In this document: positions 22,641 to 31,019 of the stretch, in pieces
How positions within the stretch are numbered: the first letter of the stretch is position 1
Layout: the number at the start of each line of letters is the position of its first letter
Source: Bifidobacterium felsineum
GTDB lineage: Bacteria; Actinomycetota; Actinomycetes; Actinomycetales; Bifidobacteriaceae
Assembly: GCF_002802915.1 (NCBI RefSeq)
Contig: NZ_PEBJ01000006.1
Coordinates: 14,906 to 60,528, forward strand
Direction of reading: 5' to 3'
Length of the DNA stretch: 45,623 bases
Translations under genes and position numbers: made by a program
Notes under the pieces: model-generated
Seen by the model: the letters and a program-made list of their open reading frames with translations, nothing else
The model's database searches: none
What the model was told of the DNA's origin: nothing

Positions 22641-25628
22641 ATGGTTGATCGCCAGAATGATCAATCCGTATCCGCGACCGCAACGAATGAGGTCGTGGAA
22701 TCAGAAGAAGTCCGCGCTCAGGAGGCTTTGCTCGGCGATACCGACCCGAGCTTGACGAGCGCTGAGGATGTAGCCAAAGCCCTGAATGTCGATCCGAACC
22801 AGGGCCTAAGTGATGAGGAAGCAAAACGTCGTTTGGCCAAATTCGGGCCGAACGAACTCGCCGGCGCACCGCCTGTGCCGAAGTGGAAGAAATTCCTGGC
22901 CCAATTCCAGGACCCACTGGTCTATTTGCTGCTTGCCGCAACCGTGATTTCGGTCATCGCTTGGTTTATTGAGAAAGCCAATGCCGTGCCTGGTGCCGAA
23001 GGGGGAGAGGCACTCCCATTTGACGCGCTGGTGATTGTTCTGATTCTGATTGTGAACGCAGTGCTCGGCTACATGCAGGAAGCCAAAGCCGAAGCCGCAG
23101 TCGAAGCGCTTGCCCAAATGACCGCGCCGCAGACCTCGGTACTGCGCAGCGGCAAAGTGCAGCGTATCAACACCGCTGACGTGGTGCCTGGCGACATTGT
23201 CGTCCTTGCCGAAGGCGATTCGGTGTCCGCCGACGGCCGATTGGTCAACGCGGCCAGTCTGCGCATCGCAGAAGCCTCTCTTACCGGTGAATCAGTGCCG
23301 GTGGGCAAGAAGTCGGACACGTTGGCTGAAGCCAAGGCGCTCGGCGACCGCGCCAACATGATTTTCAACGGTACATCCGTGACCCAGGGCACCGGCCGCG
23401 CCATCGTGACCGGCACCGGCATGAACACGCAGGTCGGCAAGATCGCCGACATGCTTTCCGCCACGGAAGATGAGAAAACCCCGTTGCAGAAGGAAATGGA
23501 TTACGTCTCCAAGATCCTCGGCATTGCGGTGTGCATTATCGCCGTCGTGGTGCTGGTGGCGCTCGCCGTGCTCGAAGGCTTCAACGACATTCACGACGTG
23601 ATTGATTCGCTGCTGCTCGCCGTCTCCCTGGCCGTGGCAGCCGTACCGGAAGGCTTGGCTGCGATTCTGACGGTGGTACTGGCGCTTGGCGTACAGCGTA
23701 TGGCCGCTCATAACGCCATCGTCAAGAAACTGCACTCGGTGGAAACCCTCGGCTCCGCATCCGTAATCTGCTCGGATAAGACCGGTACCCTGACTCGCAA
23801 CGAGATGACCGTGGAACGTGTGGTAACTCCGAGCGGTGAAGTGCAGATTACCGGCACCGGTTATGCGCCTGAAGGCCGCATGGTGATGGCCGGCGGCATC
23901 AGCCCGGATTCCGAACAGGCCAAAACCGTGGCAGATGAAGTCGTGGCTACGCTTCTTGCCGGCACCTTGGCCAACGATGGCGAACTGCGCCAAGACGCCA
24001 ACGGCCGCTGGGAAACCGTGGGCGACCCCACCGAGGTCTCGCTGATTGTAGCCGCCCGCAAGGTGAAGGCTGACCACAAGGCACAGCGCTACACGCGTGT
24101 GGGTGAGATCCCATTCACTTCCGAGCGCAAGCGCATGTCCATTATCGCCAAAGACGATACCGACTCCGGCAAGCTCACGGTCTTCGCCAAGGGCGCGCCG
24201 GACGTGCTGCTGAGCTACTGCTCGCGTATCCGTGTGGGTGGCCAGGTAAGAAAGCTCACCGAAGGCGACCGCCAAACCATTCTTGCCACTGTGGAGCGCC
24301 TCTCCTCCGAGGCATACCGCACGCTTGGTCAGGCGACCCGTCCGCTCGAAACCAGCTCGCTGGCCGACGTGCCCGGCGTCACCGTGAATGCAGCCGGGCA
24401 GGTGGCGGATATCGCCGATCAGGCTGACGCCATCGAAACCGACCTCATATGGAACGGTATGGTCGGCATCATCGACCCGCCACGAACCGAAGTGCGCGAC
24501 TCCGTGGCCGAAGCGCATCGCGCTGGCATCCGCACGGTCATGATCACCGGCGACCATCCGCTCACCGCCGCACGCATCGCCTCCGACCTTGGCATCATCG
24601 CCAAAGACGGCAAGGCATTGACCGGCGACCAGCTCGACCAGCTGAGCAGCGAAGCCGAACTCGATAAGGCCACCGCGAATGTTTCCGTTTACGCCCGTGT
24701 GGCTCCCGAACACAAGCTCAAGATCGTCGAATCCCTGCAGCGCCAAGGCAACATCGTGGCCATGACCGGCGACGGCGTGAACGATGCCCCGGCAGTCAAG
24801 TCCGCGGATATCGGTGTGGCCATGGGCATCACCGGTACCGAAGTGACCAAGCAGAGCGCCAAGATGATTTTGGCGGATGACAACTTCTCCACCATCGTGG
24901 CCGCCGTGCGCGAAGGCCGCGTGATCTTCGATAACATCCGTAAGTTCCTGCGCTACCTCTTAAGCTCCAACGTGGGCGAAGTGTTTACCGTGTTCTTCGG
25001 CGTGGTGTTCGCCGGATTCCTCGGCATCCGCCAGCCAGAAACCGTGGGCGTCACCGTGCCGTTGCTCGCTACGCAGCTGTTGTGGATCAACTTGCTCACC
25101 GACGCCGCGCCGGCGCTCGCCATGGGTGTGGATCCGCAGACCGAGGATGTGATGGGCCGCAAGCCTCGCAAGATAACCGACCGTGTGATCGACGCTTCGA
25201 TGTGGGGCGACATCATCTACATCGGTATCATCATGGCTATCGTGACGCTTATCGGCATGGATATGCACCTGGCCGGCGGTCTGTTCACCGACCGCTCGGT
25301 GGAGGCGATTGGCCACGAGGCGCAGATGACCGAGGCGCGCACCATGGGCTTCACGATTCTGGTGTTTGCTCAGCTGTTCAACGCGCTGGCTTCCCGCTCC
25401 CACCTGCAGTCCGCATTCGTGGGCCTGTTCTCGAATAAGTGGCTGTGGGGCGCCATCGGCTTGTCCGTAGTGCTGCAGCTCGTGGTGATTTACGTACCGT
25501 TCCTCAACGGCGCGTTCGGCACCACGCCGCTCAACCCGCTGGCATGGGTGGAATGCATAGGTTTGGCTGCGATCGTGTTGATCGCCTCCGAACTGCGCAA
25601 GATTGTGCTTCGTGCCATGGCAAAGTAG
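22641..25628 (+). CDS. P-type cation-transporting ATPase, type II (Ca2+-type)
   Basis: 995-aa membrane pump. In order: N-terminal cation ATPase domain (GLSDEEAKRRLAKFGPNEL), actuator domain with TGES at 215-218, helix 4 motif VPEGLAA, phosphorylated Asp379 in CSDKTGTLTRNEM, nucleotide domain (GDPTEVSLI, FTSERKRMS, FAKGAPD), hinge MTGDGVNDAPAVK, and helix 6 LWINLLTDAAPALAMG. The layout matches bacterial Ca2+-exporting pumps of the PacL/LMCA group. About 10 helices. AAGGAGAG lies 4 nt before ATG. It is transcribed alone, ending in a strong terminator. Confidence 0.92.
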   Translation: MVDRQNDQSVSATATNEVVESEEVRAQEALLGDTDPSLTSAEDVAKALNVDPNQGLSDEEAKRRLAKFGPNELAGAPPVPKWKKFLAQFQDPLVYLLLAATVISVIAWFIEKANAVPGAEGGEALPFDALVIVLILIVNAVLGYMQEAKAEAAVEALAQMTAPQTSVLRSGKVQRINTADVVPGDIVVLAEGDSVSADGRLVNAASLRIAEASLTGESVPVGKKSDTLAEAKALGDRANMIFNGTSVTQGTGRAIVTGTGMNTQVGKIADMLSATEDEKTPLQKEMDYVSKILGIAVCIIAVVVLVALAVLEGFNDIHDVIDSLLLAVSLAVAAVPEGLAAILTVVLALGVQRMAAHNAIVKKLHSVETLGSASVICSDKTGTLTRNEMTVERVVTPSGEVQITGTGYAPEGRMVMAGGISPDSEQAKTVADEVVATLLAGTLANDGELRQDANGRWETVGDPTEVSLIVAARKVKADHKAQRYTRVGEIPFTSERKRMSIIAKDDTDSGKLTVFAKGAPDVLLSYCSRIRVGGQVRKLTEGDRQTILATVERLSSEAYRTLGQATRPLETSSLADVPGVTVNAAGQVADIADQADAIETDLIWNGMVGIIDPPRTEVRDSVAEAHRAGIRTVMITGDHPLTAARIASDLGIIAKDGKALTGDQLDQLSSEAELDKATANVSVYARVAPEHKLKIVESLQRQGNIVAMTGDGVNDAPAVKSADIGVAMGITGTEVTKQSAKMILADDNFSTIVAAVREGRVIFDNIRKFLRYLLSSNVGEVFTVFFGVVFAGFLGIRQPETVGVTVPLLATQLLWINLLTDAAPALAMGVDPQTEDVMGRKPRKITDRVIDASMWGDIIYIGIIMAIVTLIGMDMHLAGGLFTDRSVEAIGHEAQMTEARTMGFTILVFAQLFNALASRSHLQSAFVGLFSNKWLWGAIGLSVVLQLVVIYVPFLNGAFGTTPLNPLAWVECIGLAAIVLIASELRKIVLRAMAK

Positions 25629-25643
25629 CAATAGCAGGCAAAC

Positions 25644-25682
25644 GGAAAGGGCGGATGGAATTACTCTCCATCCGCCCTTTCC
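25644..25682. terminator. Terminator after the P-type ATPase gene
   Basis: 16-bp stem GGAAAGGGCGGATGGA / TCCATCCGCCCTTTCC with a 7-nt loop, 15 bp after the stop and 16 bp from the convergent gene's stop. Likely bidirectional; the A/T ends of the arms give short U-tracts in both directions. Confidence 0.85.
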
Positions 25683-25698
25683 TATATGGCGTGAGTGG

Positions 25699-27264
25699 TT
25701 AGTTGCTCGAACCAGCGCCGCCGTCAGTGGCATTGTTATTGCCGCTGTTATCTTGCTGATTCTGCTGTTCTTCCAACTTCTTCTGGGCTTCCTCCTGTGC
25801 CTTCTTTTCGGCCTCTTCCTGAGCGGCCTTATCGGCATCAGCCTTCTGCTTGGCCTGCATGGATGCGTTCACATCCGACTCGGCCTTCTGCAGCGCGGAA
25901 ATCGCGTTGTCCACGTCCGTATCAGACGGATTGGAGCTATTCACGATGGTGTTGGCGTCGGTGATAGCAGTCTGCAATGCGGTTCGAGTGTTCTCATCCG
26001 CAACGTTACCGGCGGAATTATTCAACGTGCTTTGCGCCTGAGCCACTGCCGAGCTGAGCTTGGACTTCTTCGAATTGGTGTCGGCGGTTTGTTCCGAGGC
26101 GTTCACCGCCTTGATGCCGCTGTTGATGGCATCGGTTTGATCGGTCACCGTGCTGATTTGGCTCTGCATGTCCTTGGCCTGCTGCTTAAGCGCATCAGCG
26201 GAAAGTGTGGCATCGCAGCTGGCGGTATCTTCAGGATTCTGGCCCTTTTCCACTGCTGAGCTCAAAGAATCGATAGTGGTGCTGTCAGCAACCTTGCCTT
26301 TGGAGACCTGAATAGCGGTCTGTCCTTTAGTCACTGCAGCTGCGAGCTTCTTTTTGGCGGCATCATATTGTTTGGCCGCGGCCTTGCACTCCACCAAAGC
26401 GGCAGCCTGGTTCACCTTGCTGCTGTTGGAATGCCACCAGAACAGTCCGCCGCCAATCAGAGCGATGACCACCACTACCACAGCTGCGATAATCGCAATC
26501 TTGCGGGTATCCTTCTTGTTCTCGCCGCCGTTGTGACGTCCGGGTTTGTCCCCGTCGCCAGACTCATCGTCGTCGGCGAATTCCTCTAACGGGGAGATGG
26601 CCGGCGGCAGCGGCTGTGCCGGCTCCTCCTCGAGCCCTGCAAGCTTCACCGGAGCGTTGGCAATCGGCTGGAATACCTGCGTAGCCTCCTCGTCGGCTGG
26701 CGTTTCACCAACCGGAGTCTCTGCAGAAAGCGGTACCGCAGGGGGCTGATTCAGTGCGGTGTATGCCTGCGTGGCTTCGGCCTGCGCGGGAGTCACGAAT
26801 GGCGAAGTCGCTGCAGTGGTTTGCGTGGGCTGGAATACCTGCGTAGCACCCTCGGATGCCGCCGGATTAGACGGCTGCGGTGCTGTAGGTGCTGCATAAG
26901 GAGACGGCTGCGGCTGAGCATAGGGCATCGCCTGAGTCGGTGCAACGGGGGCCACCGGGGCGGTGGGAGCCGTTGCCGCCGGGGCAACCGGACGGAAACT
27001 TTGCGTGGCCTGATCCCACACGTACTGCTGCTGGCCAGGGGCTGCGGCTATTGGCTGAGCAGCAGCTGCAGGTTGCGGGAATGGATTGAAGGCCTGAGTC
27101 TCTTGGCCGGCTGCAGTTGAAGCGGCGGATTGTACTGGGCGAGCAGGCGCAGCTGCTGGCGACTGCGTCGGCTGCGTAGGCGTTTGCAGCGGTGGCACTA
27201 CTGGTTTAATAGGCTCACTGTTGTTTTGAAAATCAAATTGAAAACCACCATCGCTGTTGGTCAT
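25699..27264 (-). CDS. Single-pass membrane protein with cytoplasmic TQxF repeats and coiled-coil ectodomain
   Basis: 521-aa protein of unknown function. Residues 1-250 are rich in Pro, Ala and Gln and contain five copies of a (E/A)TQ-x-(F/Y) motif, with Thr at 56, 87, 141, 165 and 195. A basic stretch (KKDTRK) and one helix (about 256-277, IAIIAAVVVVVIALIGGGLFWW) follow. The outer part (280-521) is Ala/Lys/Ser/Gln-rich, probably coiled coil, ending in an acidic/Lys helix and a Gly/Asn/Ser tail. The positive-inside rule puts the repeats in the cytoplasm. TQxF motifs resemble threonine sites used by actinobacterial PknB-type kinases and FHA partners (inference). ATG 27264 follows AAGGAG. Confidence 0.8.
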   Translation of the reverse strand: MTNSDGGFQFDFQNNSEPIKPVVPPLQTPTQPTQSPAAAPARPVQSAASTAAGQETQAFNPFPQPAAAAQPIAAAPGQQQYVWDQATQSFRPVAPAATAPTAPVAPVAPTQAMPYAQPQPSPYAAPTAPQPSNPAASEGATQVFQPTQTTAATSPFVTPAQAEATQAYTALNQPPAVPLSAETPVGETPADEEATQVFQPIANAPVKLAGLEEEPAQPLPPAISPLEEFADDDESGDGDKPGRHNGGENKKDTRKIAIIAAVVVVVIALIGGGLFWWHSNSSKVNQAAALVECKAAAKQYDAAKKKLAAAVTKGQTAIQVSKGKVADSTTIDSLSSAVEKGQNPEDTASCDATLSADALKQQAKDMQSQISTVTDQTDAINSGIKAVNASEQTADTNSKKSKLSSAVAQAQSTLNNSAGNVADENTRTALQTAITDANTIVNSSNPSDTDVDNAISALQKAESDVNASMQAKQKADADKAAQEEAEKKAQEEAQKKLEEQQNQQDNSGNNNATDGGAGSSN

Positions 27265-27291
27265 TGCATCTCCTTGGCATACAAGCAAAAT

Positions 27292-27309
27292 GCCGGTCTG
27301 CCGACCGGC
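27292..27309 (-). terminator. Terminator downstream of dcd
   Basis: Short stem GCCGGT / ACCGGC followed on the minus strand by ATTTTGC, 43 bp past the dcd stop and just before the start of the TQxF-repeat gene. Modest strength; some read-through into that gene is possible. Confidence 0.5.
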
Positions 27310-27352
27310 GTCGAATCAGATGGATAGTGCCCTGCGTGATTCGGTGAATGAA

Positions 27353-27934
27353 TTAATCGTCGATATGAGCTCGATAGAAGTTCTCGTACGAGCGGCTCGG
27401 AGTGGGGCCTCGCTGGCCCTGATAGTGCGAGCCGGTGCTTGCGGAGCCGTACGGGTGTTCAGCTGGAGAGCTCAACTGGAAGAAGCACATCTGGCCAATC
27501 TTCATACCCGGCCACAGTTTGACCGGCAGTGTGGAAACATTGGAAAGCTCCAATGTGATATGGCCTTCGAAACCGGGATCAATGAAGCCTGCGGTGGAGT
27601 GAGTCAGAATACCCAAACGGCCCAGCGAACTTTTGCCTTCAAGACGGGCGGCGATGGTCGGGTCCAGCTTCACATACTCCCAAGTGGAGCCCAGTGCAAA
27701 TTCGCCGGGGTGCAGAATCCACGGTTCATCAGGACCCACTTCAAATTGCTCGGTCAGCGCACCTTGATTCTCTGCTGGATCAACATAGGTGTAGGCATGA
27801 TTATTGAACAGGCGGAAATACCGATCCAGCCTCACATCGATGGAAGCGGGCTGCACCATTTCAGGGGTCCACGGATCGAGTGCAATATGGCCAGCGGACT
27901 GTGCGGCGATGATATCGCGGTCGGACAGCAGCAT
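27353..27934 (-). CDS. dcd: dCTP deaminase, possibly bifunctional with dUTPase activity
   Basis: 193-aa cytoplasmic trimeric enzyme converting dCTP to dUTP (or directly to dUMP in bifunctional actinobacterial forms), supplying dTMP synthesis. Motifs: [17 protein letters not shown] near the N-terminus, [26 protein letters not shown] with the catalytic region, [18 protein letters not shown] and [18 protein letters not shown] 27934 with AAGGAG upstream gives MLLSDRDI, the normal family N-terminus; the frame extending to 28048 is not needed. Divergent from the candidate RNA at 28085. Confidence 0.95.
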   Translation of the reverse strand: MLLSDRDIIAAQSAGHIALDPWTPEMVQPASIDVRLDRYFRLFNNHAYTYVDPAENQGALTEQFEVGPDEPWILHPGEFALGSTWEYVKLDPTIAARLEGKSSLGRLGILTHSTAGFIDPGFEGHITLELSNVSTLPVKLWPGMKIGQMCFFQLSSPAEHPYGSASTGSHYQGQRGPTPSRSYENFYRAHIDD

Positions 27935-28053
27935 AGAAACTCCTTGAATTACAGTACTGCCACCAAGTCTAGCGCCCAGTGCGGAAACAGCTCGATTGAC
28001 TAGAAGACCGGCCCGAAACATAACTCTCAGGTTATTCTCAGAAAACACCAGAG

Positions 28054-28082
28054 TTAGACACAGAAACAGGTGATTATATAAA
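28054..28082 (+). promoter_or_regulatory. Promoter for candidate small RNA
   Basis: TTAGAC (28054-28059), 17-bp spacer, TATAAA (28077-28082); expected start about 28088. A second possible promoter, TTGACT (27996) with CATAAC (28019), lies upstream. Confidence 0.55.
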
Positions 28083-28084
28083 TC

Positions 28085-28196
28085 ATGTCAGCGAAAAGCT
28101 GAACAGGAACAGCAGCAGTTCCCGATAATTGAACCCCTTTCTTCTTCTCTCTCTCCTTTCTCTCCCCGGCGGCCCGCACCGCCGGGGTTCTTTTTA
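28085..28196 (+). ncRNA. Candidate small RNA with CU-rich single strand and strong terminator
   Basis: An independent transcription unit without a convincing ORF lies between divergent dcd and the membrane-protein gene. After the promoter come two small hairpins (TCAGC/GCTGA with a GAAAA loop; GGAAC/GTTCC with a 7-nt loop). A 30-nt stretch of only C and T follows, then a classical terminator. The CU-rich part (including CTCTCCTTTCTCT) is complementary to AAAGGAG-type ribosome binding sites, as in some trans-acting regulatory RNAs. A 5-codon frame (MSAKS) starts at 28085. It could instead be an unrecognised structural RNA; I saw no SRP-RNA core motif. Confidence 0.5.
28164..28195 (+). terminator. 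Rho-independent terminator of the candidate small RNA
   Basis: Perfect 9-bp stem CCCCGGCGG / CCGCCGGGG with a 6-nt loop followed by TTCTTTTT: a classical intrinsic terminator on the plus strand with no gene directly upstream on that strand. Confidence 0.9.
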
Positions 28197-28265
28197 TACG
28201 ATGCCTATCTATGCCGCTGCTCAGGCTCATCCTCCGGAATGACGGTCACGCCGGTTTCTCGGCTG

Positions 28266-28271
28266 TATACT
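28266..28271 (+). promoter_or_regulatory. Extended -10 promoter element
   Basis: TATACT preceded by TG one base upstream fits an extended -10 promoter for the membrane-protein gene at 28302; no good -35 is visible. Confidence 0.45.
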
Positions 28272-28301
28272 GGCAAACAAGTCGGCAGAGAGGGCGTTCT
28301 T

Positions 28302-29171
28302 ATGGGGAAGAGTAGCGAGGAATACGACTTCTTTGAGGGAGCTGAATATGAAGATGCCCCTCAATCCCAGCGCAGCCAACGGCATAACGGCCCGCACGGC
28401 TCCGGGCGTCGTGCCGCCAAAATGAAACTTGACAGTCCGGTTTCAAAAGTACTGCGGCGACTGGCACTGATCACTGGCTTGTGCGCTGTGGCATCGTCGG
28501 CGGCCTCCGCTGTGCACGAAATCGCACCATATGCCATCTCATTCCTCGTGAAAGTGCCGGGGCGCTATATTGCCCTCGCCGCAGCGATATGCATCGGGCT
28601 GACGCTGATGTTCGTCATCGGAGCGCGCGCCACCATGCCGCGTAATTCCACGCACGGAGGCGTGGGCGGCGGCGGTATCGTCACCATTGTGATGGCCGGC
28701 GCATTTCTGGTGGTCGGCGTGGCTGTGGGCGTACTGTTCCCGCAAGGTCTGATTCTGCCGGATAACGACAAAGCGCCAGTGGAAAACGCTGCGCAAATGG
28801 AGCAAGGCATCGAGCAGGCCGCCGGTCAATGCGCGGCAGGCTGGCAGGGCTTGGACACCGGCGGCATTCCCGGCGTGAGCACCGTGCAAATGTGCACGGA
28901 GCCTCGCGTTGCTTTCGTCTCGTTCGAATCCGAATCCATGGCAGCCGTGGGCAAGGCGCCAATCAAAGTAAAGATTGCCGAACTGCTGAACCAATACTCC
29001 GATAATGAAAACGCTCAGGGCGATTGGCGACTGCTCACGGGCAAGCGCTGGATGGTGTTCGGCGAAGCCGACAAGATGACCGCTCTGCAGCAGCAGTGGG
29101 GCGGCGATATCGAGAACATCACCGCGTCCGATGATGCTGCCGGCACGACGAATTCCGACGCCGGGCAGTGA
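28302..29171 (+). CDS. Membrane protein of unknown function, three predicted helices
   Basis: 289 aa. A charged cytoplasmic N-terminus (MGKSSEEYDFFEGAEYEDAPQSQRSQRHNG) precedes three hydrophobic segments: LALITGLCAVASSAASAV, YIALAAAICIGLTLMFVIGA and IVTIVMAGAFLVVGVAVGVLF. A soluble C-terminal domain of about 130 residues follows, with two cysteines (AAGQCAAGW, VQMCTEP), perhaps a disulphide outside the membrane. I recognise no family. ATG 28302 was chosen for its GAGAGGG upstream and the -10 at 28266; the longer frame from 28239 overlaps that promoter. Confidence 0.75.
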   Translation: MGKSSEEYDFFEGAEYEDAPQSQRSQRHNGPHGSGRRAAKMKLDSPVSKVLRRLALITGLCAVASSAASAVHEIAPYAISFLVKVPGRYIALAAAICIGLTLMFVIGARATMPRNSTHGGVGGGGIVTIVMAGAFLVVGVAVGVLFPQGLILPDNDKAPVENAAQMEQGIEQAAGQCAAGWQGLDTGGIPGVSTVQMCTEPRVAFVSFESESMAAVGKAPIKVKIAELLNQYSDNENAQGDWRLLTGKRWMVFGEADKMTALQQQWGGDIENITASDDAAGTTNSDAGQ

Positions 29172-29271
29172 CTGTCACTGTTGCCTTCGACTGTGAGACC
29201 ACTGCCGATGTGAGCGAAATCATGGGATTATTGGCAGGGTCTTACGATGGCGGCATTTATATTGGATTGGT

Positions 29272-30051
29272 ATGAGCAACGAAGCGAATATCAATGGGTT
29301 GGCGCAATCAGCATACGAACCACTGATCGGCCGTGAATCCGGCGAAGTTCCCGGTCATTACGGCGATCCGCTGACGGTGGAACATATGATGACCTCGCGC
29401 GGTGGCATCGATCAGCACCCCACGCATCCGCTGTTTCTCTGCCTGCACGGGTGGGGCTCCAATGAGCAGGAGATGGCGGATATCATGCGTCTGATTGCTC
29501 CATACAACGATTTCGTGGCGTTACGCGGCCCTTTGACCCTGGCCGAAGCGGCTGCGGATTCCCGAGAACCCGGTAACTACGCATGGCTGCACGGCTCGAT
29601 GCCCGTGGGTGAGGACCTCGATTACGACGCTTACGCCGCCGCACAGGCCGTGGATGCCTGGGTAGCCGCAAATATTCCTGATGATCGCGCTATTGTGCCG
29701 CTCGGCTTCTCCCAAGGCGGATTGGTGGCCGTGCATCTGCTGCGCATCAATCCTGAGCGCTATCGTGCGGTGATTAGCCTGTCTGGTTTTAACGCGCCCG
29801 GGCAGGTGCCGGGTACCGCTCCCGCTGATGATCGGCTTGCCGACCTGGATATTCCGGTGTTCTATACTTACGGCAAAAACGATGGCGTTGTACCGAAATA
29901 CGAGTTGTTCGCCACCGCCGCATGGCTTGAGGAACACACCTGGCTCAAAACCAAGAGCTATCACGGGCTTGACCATAACGTGAGTCTCGAGGAGTTCGCC
30001 GATCTGCGCCAATGGTTACTGGACAACGACATCACTTCCGGCGTGCTGTAG
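29272..30051 (+). CDS. Alpha/beta-hydrolase, phospholipase/carboxylesterase family
   Basis: 259-aa cytoplasmic serine hydrolase. Oxyanion strand LFLCLHGWGSNEQEM (about 55-69), nucleophile elbow LGFSQGGLVA (about 143-152), Asp in TYGKNDGVVP and His in YHGLDHNVS complete the triad, as in YpfH/carboxylesterase-type enzymes acting on short acyl esters. No signal peptide. The -10-like TATATT (29258-29263) ends 8 nt before ATG and no Shine-Dalgarno is present, so it is probably leaderless. TauE/SafE starts 16 nt after its stop. Confidence 0.87.
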   Translation: MSNEANINGLAQSAYEPLIGRESGEVPGHYGDPLTVEHMMTSRGGIDQHPTHPLFLCLHGWGSNEQEMADIMRLIAPYNDFVALRGPLTLAEAAADSREPGNYAWLHGSMPVGEDLDYDAYAAAQAVDAWVAANIPDDRAIVPLGFSQGGLVAVHLLRINPERYRAVISLSGFNAPGQVPGTAPADDRLADLDIPVFYTYGKNDGVVPKYELFATAAWLEEHTWLKTKSYHGLDHNVSLEEFADLRQWLLDNDITSGVL

Positions 30052-30054
30052 TCA

Positions 30055-30060
30055 TAGACT
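30055..30060 (+). promoter_or_regulatory. -10 element (TAGACT) for leaderless tauE-like gene
   Basis: TAGACT ends 7 nt before GTG 30068. The same hexamer occurs before tadA (33166-33171), also a few bases ahead of its start codon. Confidence 0.45.
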
Positions 30061-30067
30061 AGTGGCC

Positions 30068-30883
30068 GTGAATACAGGGGATGCAGCTCAGAATCTTGAT
30101 CAGAACCATCTAGATGAATCACCGCGAGGACTCATCATTATGGCCGTAGTCGGCGTGGCGGTTGGCGTGCTCTCCGGCATGTTCGGCATCGGCGGCGGTA
30201 CGGTGATTGTGCCGGCTCTGGTCTGGCTCGGACTGACGCAACGTCATGCGGCTGCGACCTCAATGATGGCCATTGTGCCCACCGCGGTTTCCGGTGTGAT
30301 TTCCTACGCTGTGGAAGGCGATGTGGATTGGATTGTGGCCGCCATCGTATTCGCCGGCATGCTGGTGGGTGGGCAGATCGGTTCATGGTTGCTGTCCAAA
30401 CTGCCTGAAGTGGTGTTGCGCTGGGCTTTTGTGCTGTTCTTATTGTTTGTGATTGTGAATCAGGCGATGTCGAATCCCTCGCGCGATTCACACATCGTGC
30501 TGCATGCAGGCACGGTTATCGGTCTCGTTGCATTCGGTGTGATCGCAGGTATTTTGGCCGGACTGCTGGGCATCGGCGGCGGTGCGATTTGTGTGCCGGC
30601 GCTGTCGATTCTGTTCGGGGCCAGCGATTTGATCGCGCGCGGCACGTCGCTGTTGGCCATGTTTCCCAATGCGATTACCACTTCGGTGGCCAATGTGCGC
30701 AGGCACATGGTGCATGTGAAAGCCGCGCTCATTATTGGCGTGGTGGCCGCCCTGACCGCGCCTTTAGGTACTTGGATCGCATCTGCGGTAACGCCACGTA
30801 CCGGAGCGATTCTGTTCACTGCATATCTATGTGTGCTTCTTGTGCGCTCGTTCTGGGTGGCGCTCAAGGCCACGCGACGGTGA
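30068..30883 (+). CDS. TauE/SafE-family membrane transporter
   Basis: 271-aa permease of the sulfite exporter TauE/SafE family (organic or inorganic sulfur anions; the substrate is not known here). The family's internal duplication is clear: GMFGIGGGTVIVPALVWLG in the first half and GLLGIGGGAICVPALSILFG in the second. About eight helices. GTG 30068 is preferred to GTG 30062 because of the -10 hexamer at 30055; neither has a Shine-Dalgarno. Its stop lies inside the first copy of a 44-bp repeat. Confidence 0.88.
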   Translation: MNTGDAAQNLDQNHLDESPRGLIIMAVVGVAVGVLSGMFGIGGGTVIVPALVWLGLTQRHAAATSMMAIVPTAVSGVISYAVEGDVDWIVAAIVFAGMLVGGQIGSWLLSKLPEVVLRWAFVLFLLFVIVNQAMSNPSRDSHIVLHAGTVIGLVAFGVIAGILAGLLGIGGGAICVPALSILFGASDLIARGTSLLAMFPNAITTSVANVRRHMVHVKAALIIGVVAALTAPLGTWIASAVTPRTGAILFTAYLCVLLVRSFWVALKATRR

Positions 30884-30917
30884 TGTAGGTTAGATGCCGG
30901 AATCGGCATCAACCTGC
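30874..30917. repeat. 44-bp direct repeat, copy 1
   Basis: Begins GCGACGGTGATGTAGGTTAG and ends GGCATCAACCTGC. It differs from copy 2 (30976-31019) at a single base. It contains the stop codon of the TauE/SafE gene. Confidence 0.95.
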
Positions 30918-30930
30918 CGAGGCGTGTAGC

Positions 30931-30951
30931 AGACAGCCCGGTGGGCTGTCT
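30931..30951. terminator. Terminator between tauE-like and antiporter genes
   Basis: Stem AGACAGCCC / GGGCTGTCT with a 3-nt loop, between the two 44-bp repeats and the two convergent genes. The next bases, GTAGCCGAGG, resemble those after the hairpin at 36108-36130. Confidence 0.75.
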
Positions 30952-30975
30952 GTAGCCGAGGGGAGCGGCTGTGCC

Positions 30976-31019
30976 GCGACGGTCATGTAGGTTAGATGCC
31001 GGAATCGGCATCAACCTGC
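30976..31019. repeat. 44-bp direct repeat, copy 2 (includes antiporter 3' end)
   Basis: Same sequence as copy 1 with one change (TCATG for TGATG), 102 bp downstream. It includes the stop and last codons of the antiporter gene (...DADSGI), so copy 1 is a non-coding duplicate of that gene's end. Confidence 0.95.

Noticed and set aside
23292..24746. 484-codon minus-strand ORF inside the P-type ATPase gene
   Set aside because: It is antisense to a clear P-type ATPase reading frame and its His/Gly/Arg/Val-rich composition is typical of reverse-strand shadows in GC-rich DNA.
28085..28196. Candidate RNA as the 4.5S/SRP RNA
   Set aside because: Size is similar, but the conserved GGAA tetraloop helix with its AGCA/CAGG internal loop sequence is not present.
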